Below are positions 62,242 to 64,000 of a DNA stretch of 64,000 bases, in pieces (within the stretch, counting starts at the first letter, position 1; each line of letters starts with the position of its first letter). Source of the stretch: Alistipes indistinctus YIT 12060 (GTDB taxonomy: Bacteria; Bacteroidota; Bacteroidia; Bacteroidales; Rikenellaceae). A program made the translations under genes and the position numbers. The notes under the pieces are model-generated. The model searched no databases. It saw only the letters and a list, made by a program, of their open reading frames with translations, and was not told the DNA's origin. The stretch lies in the NCBI RefSeq assembly GCF_025144995.1, contig NZ_CP102250.1:62001-126000 (forward strand). The letters run 5' to 3'.

Positions 62242-62340
62242 ACCAGAGCATGAGATTCGCAGCGCAATGTACATTGCCGCTGCGAGGCTGGGCCTTCCGT
62301 GCATGGAGCGCAGAAAACAGCCGGACATATCGAAATCGAA

Positions 62341-62381
62341 TCCCGCCCGTTCTTATGATAGGATGTGGCGGGGATTTTTTT
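62341..62381 (+). terminator. Terminator of the serC-serA-DUF1015 cluster
   Basis: Stem TCCCGCC (62341-62347) with GGCGGGGA (62367-62374, one bulge), followed by seven Ts. Confidence 0.75.
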
Positions 62382-62537
62382 GCGGGGAATCCGTCCGCCG
62401 GATAAAATGACGGAATTTGGAACGGTGTGGTTTTTATTTTGGCTTTAGCCTCATTTTCTGTGTAAAACGGGTTGATCGAAAAGGGTTAGGCATCGTAAAA
62501 ATAGGTGAAATATGTAATCGTTTTTGGTCTATTCCGG

Positions 62538-62545
62538 TAAATTTG
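62538..62545 (+). promoter_or_regulatory. -7 promoter element for the ferredoxin-vorB operon
   Basis: TAAATTTG (TAnnTTTG), 19 bp before the ferredoxin ATG. Confidence 0.5.
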
Positions 62546-62564
62546 TAATCAAAATAGCGTAGTT

Positions 62565-62795
62565 ATGGCTAAAATTAAAGGCACGGTCGTGATCGACAAA
62601 GAGCGATGCAAAGGATGCAATCTCTGCGTGGTGGCTTGTCCCGTGCAGGTGCTGGCGTTGGCCGGCGAGGTCAACGGCAAAGGGTACAACTATTCGCAGA
62701 TGGTCCGTCCAGACGATTGTATCGGATGTGCGAGTTGTGCGATCGTATGTCCCGACAGCTGTATCGCCGTGTACCGCCAGAAATTCGAGGAGTAG
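62565..62795 (+). CDS. 2x[4Fe-4S] ferredoxin-type subunit of a 2-oxoacid:ferredoxin oxidoreductase
   Basis: 76 aa. Two complete cluster motifs, CKGCNLCVVACP and CIGCASCAIVCP, each with a closing Cys-Pro. As first gene before vorB it corresponds to the delta (KorD/VorD-like) electron-transfer subunit. Cytoplasmic. vorB follows 29-41 bp downstream, depending on its start. Confidence 0.94.
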   Translation: MAKIKGTVVIDKERCKGCNLCVVACPVQVLALAGEVNGKGYNYSQMVRPDDCIGCASCAIVCPDSCIAVYRQKFEE

Positions 62796-62836
62796 CCGGC
62801 CGCCGTGGCGGCCTGAATGCCTAAATGAGAGTCAAC

Positions 62837-63925
62837 ATGGAAGAGATAAGATTAATGAAGGGAAATGAGGTGATCGCCGAAGCGGCCGTCCGGTGCGGTT
62901 GTGACGGCTATTTCGGCTACCCCATTACCCCGCAGTCGGAAATATTGGAGACGCTTACTGAAATGAGGCCCTGGGAAACAACCGGAATGGTCGTTCTGCA
63001 GGCCGAAAGCGAAACCGCTGCAATCAATATGGTGTATGGAGGAGCCGCCTGCGGCAAGCGGGTCATGACCTCCTCGTCGAGCCCCGGCATCAGCCTGATG
63101 TGTGAGGGACTGAGTTATCTGGCCGGAGCCGAATTGCCCTGCCTGTTGGTCAACGTATCGCGCGGTGGTCCGGGCCTCGGTACGATCCAGCCATCCCAGG
63201 CCGACTATTTTCAGGCGGTGAAGGGAGGCGGCCACGGTGATTACCACCTGATCGTACTGGCTCCCTATTCCGTGCAGGAGATGTATGATTTCGTGCCGCT
63301 CGGATTTGAACTGGCTTTCAAATACTGTAATCCGGTCATGATCCTGGCTGACGGTGTCATTGGGCAAATGATGGAAAAAGTTGTGCTTACCCCGCAGCAA
63401 CCTCGTTGGACGGACGAATATATCGCAGAAAAGTATGATTGGGCCCTGACGGGAAAACCCTCCGGTCGCGTCCGCAATGTGGTGACTTCGCTCGAACTCG
63501 ATCCGGCGCAACAGGAACGGGTCAATGAAAAACTCCAGCGCAAATATGCCGATGTGCGGCGCGATGAAGTGCGTTTTGAAGCGATCCGGTGTGAAGATGC
63601 GGACTACGTCTTGGTGGCTTATGGCTCATCGGCCCGTATTTGCTCGAAAGTGGTCGAAATGGGCCGTGAGGAGGGAATTAAAGTGGGCCTGTTGCGTCCG
63701 ATTACGCTCTTTCCCTTCCCTACCGAGGCAATCGGCGAACTGTCCCGCAAGGTGAAAGGTTTCTTGTCGGTGGAGATGAGCGCGGGGCAGATGGTCGAGG
63801 ATGTCCGGCTGGCCGTCGAGGGGCGTGCACCGGTTTGTCATTACGGCCGTATGGGTGGTATCGTACACTCGCCGGGCGAGGTGTTCGAGGCGCTGAAGTC
63901 CAATTTCCTCTCTAAAACGAAGTAA
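62837..63925 (+). CDS. vorB: 2-oxoacid:ferredoxin oxidoreductase alpha subunit (VorB-like)
   Basis: Oxidative decarboxylation of 2-oxoacids (branched-chain or 2-oxoglutarate type) with reduction of ferredoxin. 362 aa from ATG 62837 (MEEIRLMKGNEVIAEAAVRC); ATG 62825 would add four residues. Conserved: GYFGYPITPQSEILE, MTSSSSPGISLM, NVSRGGPGLGTIQPSQADY. The substrate (isovalerate-type or 2-oxoglutarate) cannot be told apart by sequence here. Confidence 0.92.
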   Translation: MEEIRLMKGNEVIAEAAVRCGCDGYFGYPITPQSEILETLTEMRPWETTGMVVLQAESETAAINMVYGGAACGKRVMTSSSSPGISLMCEGLSYLAGAELPCLLVNVSRGGPGLGTIQPSQADYFQAVKGGGHGDYHLIVLAPYSVQEMYDFVPLGFELAFKYCNPVMILADGVIGQMMEKVVLTPQQPRWTDEYIAEKYDWALTGKPSGRVRNVVTSLELDPAQQERVNEKLQRKYADVRRDEVRFEAIRCEDADYVLVAYGSSARICSKVVEMGREEGIKVGLLRPITLFPFPTEAIGELSRKVKGFLSVEMSAGQMVEDVRLAVEGRAPVCHYGRMGGIVHSPGEVFEALKSNFLSKTK

Positions 63926-63928
63926 GCG

Positions 63929-64000
63929 ATGGCAAATGTTGTTGAGATAAAACCCGAGAATCAGGTTTATGCCAAGTCGGGCCTGATTTTAGACAATACG
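63929..64000 (+). CDS. TPP-binding beta subunit of the 2-oxoacid:ferredoxin oxidoreductase (first 24 codons)
   Basis: An ATG at 63929 opens a frame running off the window edge, beginning MANVVEIKPENQVYAKSGLI. Position right after vorB (3 bp) and the KPENxVY start fit the VorA/KorB-type TPP subunit. No catalytic motif is inside the visible part. Confidence 0.75.
   Translation, partial: MANVVEIKPENQVYAKSGLILDNT

Larger units (their letters stand above)
62242..62564. other. 323-bp non-coding gap between DUF1015 and the ferredoxin gene
   Basis: No credible ORF. It holds an imperfect hairpin (62258-62284: CGCAGC/GCTGCG and GCAATG/CATTGC, one bulge), a GGCTG/CAGCC pair (62286-62290, 62318-62322), the terminator at 62341-62380, and a -7 box near its right end. 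Confidence 0.5.

Noticed and set aside
60946-62328. 460-codon minus-strand ORF
   Set aside because: Antisense to DUF1015, which has clear motifs; shadow.
1-64000. tRNA, rRNA or classic riboswitch genes
   Set aside because: I scanned the intergenic gaps by eye and saw no cloverleaf-like or recognised riboswitch sequence; a tRNAscan/Infernal run would be decisive.

Overview
The window looks like chromosomal DNA from a member of the Bacteroidales, most like Alistipes/Rikenellaceae. This is inferred from gene content, since no rRNA is present: a type III glutamine synthetase, a six-gene Na+-NQR operon, a very long signal peptidase I, pyrB-pyrI, the serC-serA-DUF1015 cluster, a VorB-type 2-oxoacid:ferredoxin oxidoreductase, and many promoters of the Bacteroidetes -7 type (TAnnTTTG). 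Coding DNA is moderately GC-rich. Three places are clearly more AT-rich: 21.6-23.05 kb, 26.9-29.0 kb and 45.1-47.0 kb.

Layout. 0-9.7 kb: 5' part of glnN (cut by the window edge), two tandem M23 peptidases divergent from alaS, then gpmI, tcdA and a TatD-like gene. 9.7-19.9 kb: a C1 peptidase, nqrABCDEF, a hexapeptide acetyltransferase, a possible small ORF, nnr and a small conserved protein. 19.9-23.05 kb: znuA-znuC without a permease, then an XRE-type regulator followed by about 600 bp of AT-rich non-coding DNA with repeated TTACAAATGTAA-type palindromes. This regulator segment is bounded by a 14-bp inverted repeat that contains a XerD-like half-site. 23.05-33.4 kb: HIT protein, phosphohexomutase, dnaA, a serine hydrolase, an atypical pyrD, bcp, recA, rel/spoT and an acidic membrane protein. 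33.4-42.6 kb: one co-directional minus-strand run, dapB-lepB-yigZ-pyrB-pyrI-uvrA-M16-methyltransferase. 42.7-47.0 kb: truA, galK, a small lipoprotein and a leucine-rich-repeat protein. 47.1-54.9 kb: C69 dipeptidase, yggS, a DHOD-like protein, a LysM/M23 peptidase, DUF3109 and an alpha-galactosidase. 55.1-58.7 kb: ddl, a TPR protein, nadD, gmk and yicC on the minus strand. 58.8-64 kb: serC, serA, DUF1015, then a ferredoxin, vorB and the start of the TPP subunit.

Most of the window is housekeeping: translation (alaS, lepB, truA, tcdA), envelope (M23 peptidases, ddl, dapB), pyrimidines (pyrB, pyrI and two unusual DHOD-family proteins), serine synthesis, sodium-coupled respiration and ferredoxin-linked 2-oxoacid metabolism. 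The least ordinary parts are the XRE/palindrome segment with its dif-like site, the PyrD homologue that has lost normally conserved orotate-binding residues, the AT-rich LRR protein, and the znu operon without a permease. I saw no tRNA, rRNA, CRISPR array, transposase or integrase gene.
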